From Massilia sp. Root351 (GTDB lineage: Bacteria > Pseudomonadota > Gammaproteobacteria > Burkholderiales > Burkholderiaceae_D), in contig NZ_LMDJ01000005.1 in NCBI RefSeq assembly GCF_001425045.1, positions 186,001 to 250,000 of the forward strand: DNA of 64,000 nucleotides. The letters run 5' to 3'. Below, in pieces: positions 1-9,599 of the stretch. The position numbers were made by a program, and so were the translations under genes. The notes below the pieces were generated by a model. That model had not been told where the DNA came from, ran no database searches, and saw only the letters and a list, made by a program, of their open reading frames with translations. Every line of letters begins with the position of its first letter. The stretch's first letter is position 1.

Positions 1-156
<156 letters not shown>

Positions 157-186
157 GCCAGCAGGAAGGGCGGCCGGCGAAGCGGA

Positions 187-1797
187 CTAACGCGGCTTGG
201 CCGGGTCCGGCACGTTGAACACGCGCCGGACGAAGCTTTCCATGGCCTGGAACACGCCCTCCACGCCAAAGCCTGCAATGAACGACAGCGCCGAACCGCT
301 CAGTGTCCACGCGCCCGCCAAGGCCGGCTCCGCCGTGCTGCCGGTGCCGCTGGCGTTGACGAACAGCCCGATGCACGCGCCTATGGTGGCGCCCAGCGCC
401 AGTTGCCCCAGCGCCAGCGAATAGTCGCGCGGCGACAGCATACTCTCCCGCATCTTGCGCCACAGGTCGCGCACCACTGCCGCGCCGGCGCCCAGGATGC
501 CGTAGCACAGCGGCAGCACGGCGCTACCCAGCACCAGCGTGAGGATGCGCGCGGTTTCCTCGTCGCCGCTCTGGCGCGGCGCACGGCCTGAGCGCAGCCT
601 CGGCTCGGGGATGGGCTCCAGGAAATACGTCGCAGTACGGTATAGCGCCTTCCACGGCTGCAGCCAGGCGGCCAGGTTGCGGCGGGTGACCGCACGCTCG
701 CGGTCCAGCCGGTTGTCCTGTATGCACAAATGGTATTCCTCCACGCTGCGGTAGCGCTGCGCCAGCGGCGTGGCGTCCTGCTGCGGTGCACGGGCCGGGT
801 CGCAATACACGATCAGCGGCGGCGCCGGCGGCGCGGCGGCGCCGGCTACGGCTGCCGCCGTTCCGCTTTGCGGTGCGGCTTTCGCCAGCCGCGCCAGTTC
901 GTCCGCCGCCAGCTTGGCCTCGGCGCTGGACACCTTGGCGGTCAGTTCGCGCTGCTGGGAGCGCAATGTGTCCAGATGGGTCAGGATCACATTGCCCGCC
1001 GTGACGTTCCAGGACAGCAAACAGGTAAACACCAGCCAGATCAGCAGCCCCACCACGATGCGCCAGATGCCCCGGCTAAAGCTGCCCGCCGGTCCGATCA
1101 GGCCGGGAAACGCCGTGCGCGCCAGCGACATGCGGGTCGGCGGCCGGGTAAAACCGCCGCCGGGCGCGATCAGGTCGCCGTTGTTGCAGCCTCCCCGCCG
1201 CCCCGGCCAGTCACGGCCGCCGGCCCACGGATTGCCGCCACTGCCGCCACTGCCGCCATTGCCGCCGTTATTCCCGTTGCCGGTGCGCCGCTCGCCGTTC
1301 TGCGCCGCGCTTTCGCGCCAGCCGCCCGGCCCGGACGGTCCTCCCAGTCCGGGCGCTGCCACCGGGTATTCCGGGCCGCCATTGCCCTGCCTGCCCCGCG
1401 CGCGCTGGTCGGTCCGCTCGCCCGAGCGCGCTGCGGTGCCGCGCCTGTCCGCATGGCGTCCCCAGAGTTTGCGCTGGCGCGGGTCGTCCTCCCCCACCAC
1501 CAGCAAGGTGAAGGCTATCGTCGCCCCGTTGGCTGGCTTGGCGGCGGCGTTGAGCTTGTCTTTGGCGTTCAGCAGAATGGCGGCCTGGTGCGCCTGGGTC
1601 TTGGGGCCGTCCTCGGGCGGCCAGCCGATCTCGCAAATTTCCTCGATCAGCATCTGCACGTCCGGCTCCAGGCCCTTGTCCCAGCGGCCGGAAATGAAGT
1701 CGAGCAGCAAGTAGACCTCGCTCAACTCGCGCACAAAGATGAAGTCGCGTATCTGGACCGGACGCGCAGGTCCGTCGCGTTTTTCCAAGTCAGCCAT
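187..1797 (-). CDS. hypothetical Gly-rich multi-pass membrane protein
   Basis: A 536-residue protein of no family I recognise. Residues 1-100 form a soluble, hydrophobic-patterned domain. Residues 115-215 are low-complexity, rich in Gly, Arg and Asn, with NGGNGGSGGSGG-type repeats. Membrane segments lie near 243-266, 412-436, 460-482 and 487-510. A coiled-coil-like stretch at 275-305 follows the first, and a Cys-containing loop of about 100 residues precedes the second. The start has a good GGGAGGT site 6 bases upstream. It lies 89 bases downstream of the acylase gene on the same strand, so co-transcription is possible. Similar Gly/Asn/Ser spacers occur in the FHA-like protein at 20945-22675. 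Confidence 0.7.
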   Translation of the reverse strand: MADLEKRDGPARPVQIRDFIFVRELSEVYLLLDFISGRWDKGLEPDVQMLIEEICEIGWPPEDGPKTQAHQAAILLNAKDKLNAAAKPANGATIAFTLLVVGEDDPRQRKLWGRHADRRGTAARSGERTDQRARGRQGNGGPEYPVAAPGLGGPSGPGGWRESAAQNGERRTGNGNNGGNGGSGGSGGNPWAGGRDWPGRRGGCNNGDLIAPGGGFTRPPTRMSLARTAFPGLIGPAGSFSRGIWRIVVGLLIWLVFTCLLSWNVTAGNVILTHLDTLRSQQRELTAKVSSAEAKLAADELARLAKAAPQSGTAAAVAGAAAPPAPPLIVYCDPARAPQQDATPLAQRYRSVEEYHLCIQDNRLDRERAVTRRNLAAWLQPWKALYRTATYFLEPIPEPRLRSGRAPRQSGDEETARILTLVLGSAVLPLCYGILGAGAAVVRDLWRKMRESMLSPRDYSLALGQLALGATIGACIGLFVNASGTGSTAEPALAGAWTLSGSALSFIAGFGVEGVFQAMESFVRRVFNVPDPAKPR

Positions 1798-1886
1798 GGC
1801 GCACCTCCCTACGCCACAGCATGTTCCCTCAAGGCCCGGCCACCATGATCTGCGTCAATCGCGGCAGCTGAACCGGACGAATATGG

Positions 1887-4136
1887 TTACTCGCCCGGGT
1901 GGTATTTGCGTTCCAGGTGCTTCTCCACGTCTTCCTTGTAGAACAGCACCTCCTTGAACTCGCCGCGCGCGTACATCTCGGCCTGGTCCATGAAGTGCGG
2001 CGACGCCGGGTTGCCGCTCTGGCCGCCGGCCAAAATGCTCTTGGCGCGCACCCGCTTGCCAAACTCCACCGCCGCCACGAAGCTGTTGCCGCGCTCGCCG
2101 TAGATACGCCTGGTCTTCGGCGTGGAGGTCTGGCCGTAAGCGGCCAGCGCGCCCCAGTTGCCGGACGCATATGGCACCGCAATGCTGGGCTTGCTGTCGT
2201 CGAAAGGCTGCACCACGTCGCCGGTCAGGCGCTGGAACCGGTTGATCTCGCCCCACGGCGTCTGCCAGCTGCCGAAGTCCTCGGTCAGCTTGGCCGACGC
2301 GCGCGCCAGCGCATACAGGCGCTCCTGCGGCGCCAGCTGGGTGGCGATGTAGTCCAGCACCGGCATGTCTTGCTTCTTGGCGGCAGGGCCGAAGATCTTG
2401 GCCAGGTCCTGCAGCCAGAAGATGCCCAGCGAGGTCGGCACCGACGTGAGCGAATAGCGCATGTCCCAGCGCCGCAACACGTGCACCTGGGGCGCCAGGC
2501 TGGACTTGAGCGTGTCGCCGTCCGGCAGCTCTTCCCAGGCCGCGAACAGCTGCGGCAGCAGCGGTTCGAAGGCGGTGAGCTGGCTGTCGTAGGCGGCGGC
2601 GATCAGGCTGTCCAGCGTGAAGTCCTTCTTGTTCTCCAGCACCCGCACCGCGTGGATGCCGCGCGCGTTCTCGGGCTGCGCCGCCATGTAGGCGGGATAG
2701 TCGGATGCTTTCGGGCTGTAGACGCCGGCTGCCGTGAACGGCGTGCTGTTGGTGTTCTGGATCCAGCCGTTTTTCGGATTGAACAGCTGGATGGTGTCCT
2801 TCACCGCGTGCAAGCCCTTCCAGTCGGTGGCCGGGTCGCTGCCGTCCACCGGCTTGCGGTAGTCGAAGCGCGGGTCGCGCACCGGGATGAAATTGCCGTG
2901 GAAGTAGGCAATGTTGCCGTCCGAATCCGCATACACGGTGTTGTTGGACGAGTTGGTGCGCAGCTCCATGACCTTGTGAAACTCGGCGTAACTGCGCGCC
3001 TTGGTGCGCAGCCACGACTGCTGCAAGGCCTTCAGCGGCTCGTTCATCAGGCTCACCGACACCCAGCGGCCACCCACCGAACGCACCACCGGACCGCGGT
3101 GCGTAAAGTAGGCGGTGACGGTCTTTTCCGCCATGCCGCCGGCGCTCTTGTACGGCAAGCGCAGCTGCACCGCCTTCAGCGGGCGCTCCTCGTGGCCATA
3201 CTTGTAGAAGAACTTGCCGTCCCTGCCGCTCACCGTTTCCAGGTACTCGTCGATCACGTCGCCGCCGCCGGAGGTGTGCATCCAGCCCAGGCGGTCGTTG
3301 AAGCCCTGGTAGACGAAGAACTGGCCCCAGGTCACGGCGCCGTAGGCGTTCAGGCCTTCCTGGCTGCTGAGCTGCACCTCGGGACGGAAGTAGAACGAAG
3401 TATGCGGATTTATCATCAGCAGCGCGTTGCCGCTCTTGCTGATGGCGGGTGCGATGGCGAAACCGTTCGAGCCGCTGGGCTCATGGTCCAGGTCGCTTCC
3501 GGCAAGGGTCGCGGCGGGGCCAGGCGCGCCGGTCTGCGGCGCCTGGCCGTAGAAGCGCTCCAGCTCCTTCAGGTCGACCGACTCGATGTCGCCGCCGATG
3601 CTGCCCTCGCTGAAACTGAGCGCCATCCAGGGCGCGAAGTGCGTGATCAGCGCCGGCTTGACGGAGGGATGCGTCAGCAGGTAATAGTTCAGGCCGTCGG
3701 CCCAGGCCTGCATCAGCTTTTTCAGCCAGGCAGGACTGGCGGCGTACTGGGCTTTCAGGCCGGCCGGCGAGATGAACAGTTTCATGCGCAGGTCGCGGTA
3801 CAGTGCGGTCTCGCCCTGCACTTCGGCCAGGCGGCCCATGGCATTGATGAAATTCAGTTCCACGCGCGGGAAATCGTCCTCCGCCTGCGCGTAGAGCAAG
3901 CCGAACACGGCGTCCGCGTCGGTCTGGCCATAGACGTGCGGGATGCCCCACTTGTCGCGCAGGATAGTCACGCGCTGCGCCAGCGCCTTCAGGCGGGCAG
4001 CCTCGGCCTTGGGCAGCGCCGCAGCCGCAGCGGGCGCTACCGGGGCTGGCGTGGCGGCAGACGAAGGCGGCGGCGCCGCGTACGCGCACAGGGGAACGGC
4101 ACAGGCGGCCGCAAGCAGAAGACGCATTCTCGACAT
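1887..4136 (-). CDS. penicillin acylase family Ntn hydrolase, secreted (possible AHL acylase)
   Basis: A 749-residue precursor. The N-terminus MSRMRLLLAAACAVPLCAYA is a clean signal peptide, which is why the start at 4136 is preferred over an upstream ATG at 4163 that lies inside the preceding gene. An alpha-chain region with the family motif WGIPHVYG (about 63-70) is followed by a spacer and the SGSNG processing site. Ser223, next to Asn224, would become the N-terminal nucleophile of the beta chain after autoproteolysis, as in penicillin G acylase and PvdQ. It should hydrolyse amides in the periplasm. Substrates in the family include beta-lactams, acyl-homoserine lactones and aculeacins, and sequence alone does not decide. 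It starts 13 bases after the ParB-like gene, so the two probably share a transcript. Confidence 0.9.
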   Translation of the reverse strand: MSRMRLLLAAACAVPLCAYAAPPPSSAATPAPVAPAAAAALPKAEAARLKALAQRVTILRDKWGIPHVYGQTDADAVFGLLYAQAEDDFPRVELNFINAMGRLAEVQGETALYRDLRMKLFISPAGLKAQYAASPAWLKKLMQAWADGLNYYLLTHPSVKPALITHFAPWMALSFSEGSIGGDIESVDLKELERFYGQAPQTGAPGPAATLAGSDLDHEPSGSNGFAIAPAISKSGNALLMINPHTSFYFRPEVQLSSQEGLNAYGAVTWGQFFVYQGFNDRLGWMHTSGGGDVIDEYLETVSGRDGKFFYKYGHEERPLKAVQLRLPYKSAGGMAEKTVTAYFTHRGPVVRSVGGRWVSVSLMNEPLKALQQSWLRTKARSYAEFHKVMELRTNSSNNTVYADSDGNIAYFHGNFIPVRDPRFDYRKPVDGSDPATDWKGLHAVKDTIQLFNPKNGWIQNTNSTPFTAAGVYSPKASDYPAYMAAQPENARGIHAVRVLENKKDFTLDSLIAAAYDSQLTAFEPLLPQLFAAWEELPDGDTLKSSLAPQVHVLRRWDMRYSLTSVPTSLGIFWLQDLAKIFGPAAKKQDMPVLDYIATQLAPQERLYALARASAKLTEDFGSWQTPWGEINRFQRLTGDVVQPFDDSKPSIAVPYASGNWGALAAYGQTSTPKTRRIYGERGNSFVAAVEFGKRVRAKSILAGGQSGNPASPHFMDQAEMYARGEFKEVLFYKEDVEKHLERKYHPGE

Positions 4137-4149
4137 ACGGCCCCCCGGT

Positions 4150-4983
4150 TCAGGAAGCGTCAACCAGCTGCGCGATACGTTCGCGCAGCTCCGCGTTCTC
4201 GTTACGCAGCTTGGACACGCGGTCCTTCAGCTGCGCCACTTCGGCGCGCAATTGCTCCACTTCGCTCTGCGGCTCGGCGTGGCCGCCGTCCTCGCCGCCC
4301 TTGGCTTCCTTCGGCGGACGCGATGCGGCGCGCTGTTCGCGGATTTCCTTGGCGGCTTGCTGCAGCAGCTTCTTGCCGCCCGCCACCGCCGCCACCTGCT
4401 CGGCCTCCGGCAACGAGGCCACCGTGGCGGCCGCGTTGATGGAAATGGTGCCGGCGCGGACCGCCTCCACCAGTTCCGGCGCGGCGGTCTTCTGGATCTT
4501 CTCGATCTGGCTGATGGTGTTGCTGCTCAGGCGCGCTGCGCGGGCGATGTCCTCGCGGGAGGTGCGCACCTTGGCCGGCGTGGGCGCCGCCTCGTCGGCC
4601 GGCTCGGGCGGCGCGATGCTCGCGTCCTCGGCGGCCGCCTTGGCGGCGATCTCGGCGGCGCGGGCGTCCATGATGTCCTTCTTGCGCAGCGCCAGCACGC
4701 CGCGCTGGAAGTCCGACACGCTGCGGCGGCCCAGGTGGTTGTCTATCATCCACAGCATCACGTCCTCCATGCTGTGGAAGGACTCATTCTGGATCACCTT
4801 GAACGGAATGCTGTGGCGCTGGCAGATGGAGTAGCGGTTGTGGCCGTCCACCAGCACGTCGTTCCACAGCACCAGCGCGTCGCGGCAGCCCTCGGCCAGG
4901 ATGCTGCGTTCAAGCGCAGCGTACTCGGCCTCGGTGAGCGGGTCGATATAGCTGCGCAGCATGTCATTGATTTGGATTTGCAT
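4150..4983 (-). CDS. ParB/Spo0J N-terminal-domain protein
   Basis: A 277-residue protein. Residues 1-90 resemble the ParB/Srx nuclease-like fold, including LVDGHNRYSICQRHSIPF, the counterpart of the ParB box II GHRR region but reading GHNR. A helix-turn-helix-like segment around 150-170 (DIARAARLSSNTISQIEKI) follows, then an Ala-rich middle. The C-terminus (about 238-275) is a leucine-zipper-like coiled coil, EQLRAEVAQLKDRVSKLRNE. No parA gene is nearby, so a chromosomal or plasmid partition role is unlikely. Proteins of this type often act as sequence-specific regulators. It is 120 bases downstream of the cyclase gene and probably forms a transcript with the acylase. Confidence 0.8.
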   Translation of the reverse strand: MQIQINDMLRSYIDPLTEAEYAALERSILAEGCRDALVLWNDVLVDGHNRYSICQRHSIPFKVIQNESFHSMEDVMLWMIDNHLGRRSVSDFQRGVLALRKKDIMDARAAEIAAKAAAEDASIAPPEPADEAAPTPAKVRTSREDIARAARLSSNTISQIEKIQKTAAPELVEAVRAGTISINAAATVASLPEAEQVAAVAGGKKLLQQAAKEIREQRAASRPPKEAKGGEDGGHAEPQSEVEQLRAEVAQLKDRVSKLRNENAELRERIAQLVDAS

Positions 4984-5102
4984 TCGGTATTCCTGGAAAA
5001 AGCAGGCGCGGCCGGCGCGCTACGCGCACCCTGCCCCCACGCCGTCCAGCATGCTACACCAATTGCGTGCCCAACCCAAGATGCCGGGGCCGCCGCCGGC
5101 GC

Positions 5103-6731
5103 TTATGCCCGGCGCACCCGCAATACCCGCTCCGCGCCCACGCAGTTGACAGCAAAGCCATTGCGGCCCGCCGCCTTCACCCCGTACAGCGCCTGGTCGG
5201 CCGCCCGTATCACATCGTCGGCCGACACCGGATGCGCCGTGGTCAGCGCGATGCCCACGCTGGTGGTCACTGCCAGCGAGGTGTTGCCAAGTATGAACGG
5301 CGCCCGCATGGCGTCGACGATTTTGCTGCCCAACAAGCTCATTTCGGCGCCGGACGGCAATTGCTCGAACACGATGACGAACTCGTCGCCGGCCAGCCGG
5401 GCCACGGTGTCGGTGTAGCGCACGGCAGCGGTCAGGCGGCGCGCGAACTCGACCAGCACGGCGTCGCCGGCGGCGTGGCCGTGCAGGTCGTTGATGGCCT
5501 TGAAATGGTCGATGTCGAGGAAAGCCATGCCGACCTGCTGGCCGCTGCGCTGGGCGCGGGCCAGCGCACGCGGGAAGAACTCGTCGAACATGCGGCGGTT
5601 GTTGATGCCGGTCAGCGCATCGGTGGTGGCCAGGCGGTGCAAATCCTGTTCGGCCCGCTCGCGGCGCTGCGACAGCGAGAAAAATGCCCGGCTCAGTTGT
5701 GCAAACTCATCCCGGCCCGGCACGTCGAACACCTGGATATTGGCGGCGCCGCTCTCGATGTCGACCACGCTGCGGTGCAGGTGCAGCAGCGGGCGCAGCA
5801 TCAGCTTGACCAGCAGCCAGCCGAACAGTCCGGCCAGCAGCGTTACCGTGGTGGCGGCGGCAAACGCCCGCACGCGCACGCTCGCCATGGGGGCGAACGC
5901 GCTCTGGATCGGATAGGAAACCGCGATGGTCCAGTCGACCTCGCGCAGGCGCTGGTGCGCCAACAGGGTCGGCACGCCCTCGTCCAGCAAGTCGTCGGTC
6001 CAGCCATCGGCACTGCCCAGCACCGCGTCCACCAGGGACCCGTCGCCGGCGTCGCCCCGGCTCAGCAGCAGTGCCTTGTTGGGATGATGCACAAAGGTGC
6101 CGTCGCCGGCCACGATGAACAGGTAGCCGCCGGCGCTGGCGCGCAGATTGTCCAGCCGCGCCGAGAACGAGGGCCGCAGCAGCTCGATGGCGCCCAGCAG
6201 CACGCCGATGATCTCGCCCTTGGCATTCAGCAGCGGCTGCGTCAACGCCACCACCGGCTTGCCCGACAACACGCTGCGGAACGGCGCCGACGTCACCCCC
6301 TCGCGGGCGCGCAGCGTGTCCTGGAAATACTTGCGGGCCGCCACGTTCAGCGTGCCTTTGGCGCGACGGTCGCGCAGGCTGGCCACCAGGTTGCCTTCGA
6401 TGTCGAATACGGTGACGTTGAAGAATTCGTCACGCAGGGAACCATGCGCTTCCAGCAGCGTCTGCATGTCGCCCAGCGAAGGTTCCTTGCCCGCGACCTG
6501 CTCGGTGAGCGACTTGAGCAGCTGGCGCTTGGCGATGATGTCGCGGTCCACGTACGCCGCCGCGCTGGCCAGCAAGGTGAGCTCCTGCTGCGCGATGGAC
6601 TGCCGCATGGCCGACTCGGCGATCAGCAGCGACACGCCGCCCACGCCCAGCCCGGCAATCAGCACCATGGCGGTGACCAGCAGGGTGATCTTGAATTTGA
6701 AACTGAGGAAAAAGTGTAAAACCGGCCGCAT
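5103..6731 (-). CDS. Cache-HAMP-GGDEF diguanylate cyclase
   Basis: An inner-membrane receptor that should make c-di-GMP from two GTP. The start at 6731 was chosen because AGGAGG lies 7 bases upstream; the longer frame adds 13 residues without a site. A first membrane helix (about 12-34) is followed by a roughly 240-residue periplasmic dCache-type sensor, a second helix near 290 and a HAMP-like linker. The GGDEF domain (about 370-535) carries RLAGDEFVIV, an AGDEF variant expected to be active. An RYTD motif exactly five residues before it matches the RxxD inhibitory site for product feedback. The gene stands alone; the ParB-like gene follows 119 bases downstream. Confidence 0.93.
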   Translation of the reverse strand: MRPVLHFFLSFKFKITLLVTAMVLIAGLGVGGVSLLIAESAMRQSIAQQELTLLASAAAYVDRDIIAKRQLLKSLTEQVAGKEPSLGDMQTLLEAHGSLRDEFFNVTVFDIEGNLVASLRDRRAKGTLNVAARKYFQDTLRAREGVTSAPFRSVLSGKPVVALTQPLLNAKGEIIGVLLGAIELLRPSFSARLDNLRASAGGYLFIVAGDGTFVHHPNKALLLSRGDAGDGSLVDAVLGSADGWTDDLLDEGVPTLLAHQRLREVDWTIAVSYPIQSAFAPMASVRVRAFAAATTVTLLAGLFGWLLVKLMLRPLLHLHRSVVDIESGAANIQVFDVPGRDEFAQLSRAFFSLSQRRERAEQDLHRLATTDALTGINNRRMFDEFFPRALARAQRSGQQVGMAFLDIDHFKAINDLHGHAAGDAVLVEFARRLTAAVRYTDTVARLAGDEFVIVFEQLPSGAEMSLLGSKIVDAMRAPFILGNTSLAVTTSVGIALTTAHPVSADDVIRAADQALYGVKAAGRNGFAVNCVGAERVLRVRRA

Positions 6732-6954
6732 GGGCGCCTCCTGCCGCGCACTGCGCGCATAGCGATACAAACTTCCGGCGGAGGTTGGGCCAGTTCCGTT
6801 GCCAAGCGCGAAGATCGGGCGCCGGCGGACATGGGAGAATTATAGTGGATAACGGGTAGGTGTTTCGCCTAAGAATCTTTCTCGATGCATGGTGTTGCGG
6901 CATGGCAACGTACGCCTTCTGCCGCGTCACCGATTACGTTGCTCCAATGCAAAT

Positions 6955-6984
6955 TTGCCGGTTGAGCAGCTGTCATGGCATAAT
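6955..6984 (+). promoter_or_regulatory. candidate sigma-70 promoter of tRNA-Leu
   Basis: TTGCCG at 6955-6960 and CATAAT at 6979-6984 are separated by 18 bases. The -10 element ends 14 bases before the first base of the mature tRNA, a usual leader length for tRNA genes. Assigned by consensus only. Confidence 0.5.
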
Positions 6985-6998
6985 GCGGGGCTGTGTAT

Positions 6999-7313
6999 GC
7001 CCCGGTGGTGAAACTGGTAGACACATGAGACTTAAACAATTTGAGCCCGCTGGTCGAAAGGCCGGTGGTGAAACCTGTCAAATTCGGTGAAACCCCTGAC
7101 ATCACGTCGAGGCAATGCCGAGCGAAGCCTGGCGCAAGCCGGGAACGTGTAGAGACTAGACGGCAGGCACCTACCGCGCGCGAGCGCCACGGTGAAGGCA
7201 TAGTCCAGACCACGAACAGTTGCCGGTAGCGGCAGCTGGCGGTGAAAACCGTAGTGGTACGAAAATCTCCCGCTCGCAAGGGCGTGCCGGTTCGATTCCG
7301 GCCCGGGGTACCA
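6999..7313 (+). tRNA. tRNA-Leu(UAA) interrupted by a group I intron
   Basis: The 5' exon is 6999-7033 and the 3' exon 7262-7313. Joined, they give an 87-nt leucine tRNA with a G1-U72 closing pair as in the E. coli homologue, a GGUAGAC D-loop, a long variable arm, a GUUCGAUU T-loop and an encoded CCA. The anticodon loop CUUAAAA contains UAA. The interruption falls after U34, inside the anticodon, the insertion point known for tRNA-Leu(UAA) introns of cyanobacteria and plastids. Position 27-43 of the anticodon stem is a U-C mismatch in the spliced form. Scanners that do not model group I introns would miss or mis-bound this gene. Confidence 0.93.
7034..7261 (+). ncRNA. group I self-splicing intron in tRNA-Leu(UAA)
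   Basis: The 228-nt insert shows group I hallmarks. P1 forms between exon AGACUU and the internal guide UUUGAG (about 7040-7045), placing a U-G wobble at the 5' splice site. The P7 strands GAGACUAGACGG (near 7152-7163) and AAGGCAUAGUCC (near 7196-7207) match the conserved R and S elements. The intron ends in the expected terminal G at 7261. Several GAAA and GCAA tetraloop-like turns support a compact IC3-like fold. No endonuclease reading frame fits in it. Splicing should use exogenous guanosine and be needed to make a functional tRNA. Confidence 0.9.
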
Positions 7314-7333
7314 ATACACAGCCTAGATGTACG

Positions 7334-7365
7334 AAAGCCCGCTCCATGCGGGCTTTTGTTTTTTT
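7334..7365 (+). terminator. rho-independent terminator after tRNA-Leu
   Basis: A perfect 9-bp stem, AAAGCCCGC with GCGGGCTTT around a 5-base loop, is followed by a T-rich run broken by one G. It sits 20 bases after the tRNA CCA. Confidence 0.9.
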
Positions 7366-7491
7366 ACGGCGCGTCCGCGAAGCTTTTACGGCTAGCAACC
7401 TTATTGTCTTTGCGGCGGAAATGGCTGGCCCGGCTGCCGTACCGCCGGCGCCCACAGCCCCGGGCGCCGCTGGCAGCGAATCTTATTCCCC

Positions 7492-7509
7492 ATGGCAATA
7501 TCTTGCCAT
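7492..7509. promoter_or_regulatory. palindromic operator candidate upstream of the exporter operon
   Basis: A perfect inverted repeat, ATGGCAA-TATC-TTGCCAT, lies 86 bases before the adaptor gene. Its right arm is itself a plausible -35 (TTGCCA) with TACAAA 17 bases downstream, and another -35/-10 pair (TTGCAA / AATACT, spacing 17) begins next to it. A repressor bound here would cover the promoter. Confidence 0.45.
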
Positions 7510-7594
7510 TTAGTATTGCAAACTTTACAAACTTGCATAATACTGCCAAGGCCGGTCCGCGCCGCTGCGGATCCCCAACTGGAATGAGCAAACG

Positions 7595-8826
7595 ATGACC
7601 TTTTTCGCCCGGAAGAAAACCATGCTGGCAATCGGCCTGCTGGTACTGGGCGGCGCTGCCGCCGCCTACCATCAGAAAACCAAGCCGCCCGTGGTCGAGC
7701 CTTCCAGGTACCGCGACGCTGCCGCCGATATCGGCAACATCACCCAGACCGTCACCGCCAACGGCACCATCAACCCGGTGGCACTGATCAATGTCGGCTC
7801 TCAAGTGTCCGGTACGGTGATCGAGCTGCACGCGGACTTCAACGACCGCGTGAAAAAAGGCCAGGTGCTGCTCAAGCTCGATCCCACCATCTTCAACGCG
7901 CAGATCCGGCAGTTCGAGGCCGGCCTGGCCTCAGCCCAGGCTTCGCTGCGCCTGGCGCAAGCAACCTACGCGCGCAACCAGACGCTGGTGGCGCAAAGCT
8001 ATGTGTCGCCGCTGTCGCTGGACCAGTCCAAGCGCGAGGTGGAGGTGGCGCAGGCCAACATCAAGCTGGCCTCGGCGCAGCTGGACCGCGCGCAGGCGGA
8101 CTTGAACAACAGCGTGATTCGCGCCCCCATCGACGGCGTCGTCATCAAGCGCACCATCGACCTGGGCCAGACCGTGGCGGCGTCGTTCACCACCCCCAAT
8201 CTGTTCCAGATCGCGCGCGACCTGACCAAGATGCAGATCGACACCAACGTGTCGGAAGCCGACATCGGCGCGCTGAAGGAAGGCCAGGAGGCGCGCTTCG
8301 TGGTGGACGCCTACCCGGACAAGGAATTCAGCGCCCGCATGCGCCAGTTCCGCCTGGCCGCCACCGTGCTGCAGAACGTGGTGACCTATAACGTCGTGCT
8401 GGACGTGGACAACCAGGACGAACTGCTGAAGCCAGGCATGACCGCGCAGGTGCGGCTGGTGGTGGGCAACCGCCAGAACGTGCTGCGCATTCCCACCGCT
8501 GCGCTGCGCTTCCGCCTGAGCGACGAGGAGCTGGAGAAGGAAGCCAAAAAGAAGAAGGAGCTGCTGGCCAGTGCCTCGGCCTCGGCAACAGCCACCGCGG
8601 CCGCCGTCCCCGCTCCGCAGCAGGAGGACGACCTGGCCTTCCGCAGCAAGAACGACCTGCAGCGCTCTTTCAAGATCTACACGCTGGACGCGAAGAACCA
8701 GCCGGTGCCGGTGGATATCCGCATCGGCCTGTCCAACTTCCGCTACACGGAAGTGGTGGGCGGCGCGCTGAAGAAGGGCGACAAGGTGATTACCCGTGCC
8801 ATGAGCGGCAAGCCGGAGGGCGGCGC

Positions 8827-8830
<4 letters not shown>
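7595..8830 (+). CDS. macA: MacA-like periplasmic adaptor (HlyD/RND-MFP family)
   Basis: A 411-residue membrane-fusion protein anchored by one N-terminal helix (about 9-26). It has the biotinyl-lipoyl half-motifs SQVSGTVIELHADFNDRVKKG and IRAPIDGVVIKR, an alpha-helical hairpin rich in Gln/Ala between them, then beta-barrel and membrane-proximal domains. Near residues 310-345 there is an Ala/Ser/Lys-rich insertion. It should link the ABC pump encoded next door to an outer-membrane TolC channel, which is not encoded in this window. The stop overlaps the next start by four bases (GTGA), so translation is probably coupled. Substrates may be macrolides, peptides or siderophores; not decidable here. 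Confidence 0.88.
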
Positions 8831-9582
<752 letters not shown>

Positions 9583-9599
9583 CTTTACTCGATCACGAC

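Noticed and set aside
730..1848. Long open frames opposite many genes, for example 372 codons opposite the first membrane protein and 846 codons opposite the acylase
   Set aside because: They are rich in Arg, Ala and Pro, have no family motifs or ribosome sites and are explained by high GC on the antisense strand of real genes.
4150..4983. A chromosome or plasmid partition locus
   Set aside because: There is no ParA gene, no parS-like repeat and no replication gene nearby.
6962..6984. TTGAGC at 6962 as the -35 of tRNA-Leu
   Set aside because: It is only 11 bases from the -10 element; TTGCCG at 6955 gives an 18-base spacing.
7034..7261. Homing endonuclease within the group I intron
   Set aside because: The intron is only 228 nt and its sequence is accounted for by the ribozyme core; no open frame with endonuclease motifs is present.
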